Positions 63,266 through 64,000 of a stretch of 64,000 nucleotides of DNA are shown piece by piece. The notes beneath the pieces were generated by a model. It saw only the letters and a program-made list of their open reading frames with translations. It did no database searches and was not told the DNA's origin. Position 1 is the stretch's first letter. Every line of letters begins with the position of its first letter. This DNA comes from an uncultured Gammaproteobacteria bacterium (GTDB lineage Bacteria > Pseudomonadota > Gammaproteobacteria > Steroidobacterales > UBA11654), in NCBI GenBank assembly GCA_902553145.1, contig CACDKD010000001.1, positions 25,786 through 89,785 of the forward strand, written 5' to 3'. The translations under genes and the position numbers were made by a program.

Positions 63266-64000
63266 TGTTGAAACCATAATACAAAGCATATATGTGGTTG
63301 CCGCAGTTTTATTTATTGTCGGCCTAAAAAGAATGAGCTCTCCCACTACTGCAAGAACAGGAATCATTTGGGCAGGGGTTGGAATGCTGATGGCGACAGT
63401 TGCGACTTTCTTCTATCCTGGAATTGAGAACTTTCTCCTGATTGCAACTGCTATCTTTCTTGGTACTGTCATTGCTGGATACACCGCCAAAAAAGTTGAG
63501 ATGACTGAAATGCCAGAAATGATTGCCCTTTATAATGGTATGGGCGGTGGCGCTGCTGCAGCCATAGCGGCAGTAGAATTATTCAAAGATCATCACTTGC
63601 CTCTGAGTGTCACTACATTGGCGCTAATCGGAGGAATCATTGGTTCAATTTCATTCACTGGAAGCTTGGTTGCGTTTGGAAAACTTCAGGGAATGATAAA
63701 AGGAACCTTTAGGTTTAAAGGCCAACACCAAATTAATATTCTGCTATTACTCGGATCAATTGCATTATCCGTTCTTGTCGTTACAGGATTTGATTCCAAT
63801 GCGACACTGGTAACCGCAATCTTCATCATTGCCTTAATACTCGGTATCGCGATGACAATGCCGATTGGAGGTGGCGATATGGCTGTTGTCATTTCTTTAT
63901 ACAACGCACTAACAGGTTTGGCAGTCGGTTTTGAGGGTTATGTTTTGCAAAACTATTCGATGATCATTGCAGGCACAGTGGTTGGTGCTGCAGGAACACT
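63258..64000 (+). CDS. pntB: NAD(P) transhydrogenase subunit beta (3' end outside window)
   Basis: Absent from the ORF track because no stop lies in the window. The frame from ATG 63258 stays open to base 64000 (about 247 codons). It encodes several transmembrane helices, with KKVEMTEMPEMIALYNGMGG and MPIGGGDMAVVISLYNALTG, the conserved PntB segments lining the proton channel. The NADP-binding C-terminal domain is beyond the window. It uses the proton gradient to make NADPH, which gltBD consumes. Confidence 0.95.
   Translation, partial: MSSVETIIQSIYVVAAVLFIVGLKRMSSPTTARTGIIWAGVGMLMATVATFFYPGIENFLLIATAIFLGTVIAGYTAKKVEMTEMPEMIALYNGMGGGAAAAIAAVELFKDHHLPLSVTTLALIGGIIGSISFTGSLVAFGKLQGMIKGTFRFKGQHQINILLLLGSIALSVLVVTGFDSNATLVTAIFIIALILGIAMTMPIGGGDMAVVISLYNALTGLAVGFEGYVLQNYSMIIAGTVVGAAGT

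Overview
The window is a dense, roughly 40% GC (judged by eye) chromosomal segment of a gammaproteobacterium, most likely an uncultured marine lineage. The housekeeping block (mutY-yggX, rpoH, trmB, gltBD, coaD, rsmD, mutM, rpmBG, dut, pyrE) is typical of Gammaproteobacteria. Short intergenic gaps, many 1-11 bp gene overlaps and abundant catabolic and exported enzymes fit a streamlined marine heterotroph. I cannot fix the genus; a SAR86-like or related group is only a guess.

Layout. 1-965: 3' part of an S9-family peptidase. 973-10480 (minus): a tightly packed seven-gene polyamine operon, transcribed puuD, puuA, aminotransferase, puuB, potF-like binding protein, exported amidohydrolase, spermidine-dehydrogenase-like flavoprotein. 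An RND efflux pair (10517-14853) lies directly upstream on the same strand. 14941-19949: a thioesterase/metallo-hydrolase pair, two small membrane or coiled-coil proteins of unknown function separated by a terminator, tRNA-Phe, yggX, mutY and two unknown genes. 20095-33023: a catabolic region with a bicupin, an amidohydrolase-2 protein, an acyl-CoA synthetase, a kappa-GST/HCCA-isomerase-like protein, an exported type II molybdopterin oxidoreductase without its usual partners, an MFS transporter, two nitrilase-fold paralogues (one lacking the catalytic Cys), a DUF385 protein, an FkbM methyltransferase and a UbiD decarboxylase. 33146-38392: glutathione-dependent formaldehyde dehydrogenase, a degenerate tyrosine integrase in an AT-rich patch, an SDR that appears to start at ATT, a Rieske oxygenase and an NmrA-like protein. 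38393-53571: AmpG-like permease and housekeeping genes. 53772-64000: alanine symporter, a flavin-reductase fusion, gabD, a MATE pump, acs, an HNH protein and a three-gene transhydrogenase running off the end.

How genes work together. The puu operon glutamylates putrescine, oxidises it and releases GABA, whose carbon could enter the TCA cycle through the gabD at 56 kb and whose nitrogen could feed gltBD. The 20-38 kb region looks like aromatic or amide catabolism, with formaldehyde (for example from Rieske O-demethylation) handled by FrmA; this is inference.

Most notable signals: a perfect CIRCE operator in front of rpoH, a Cys-to-Gly nitrilase paralogue, apparent ATT and ATA start codons, a flavin reductase carrying a PCP_red-like tail, and a short strongly translated membrane peptide gene with its own terminator. 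No CRISPR array, rRNA, complete insertion sequence or complete prophage was seen.
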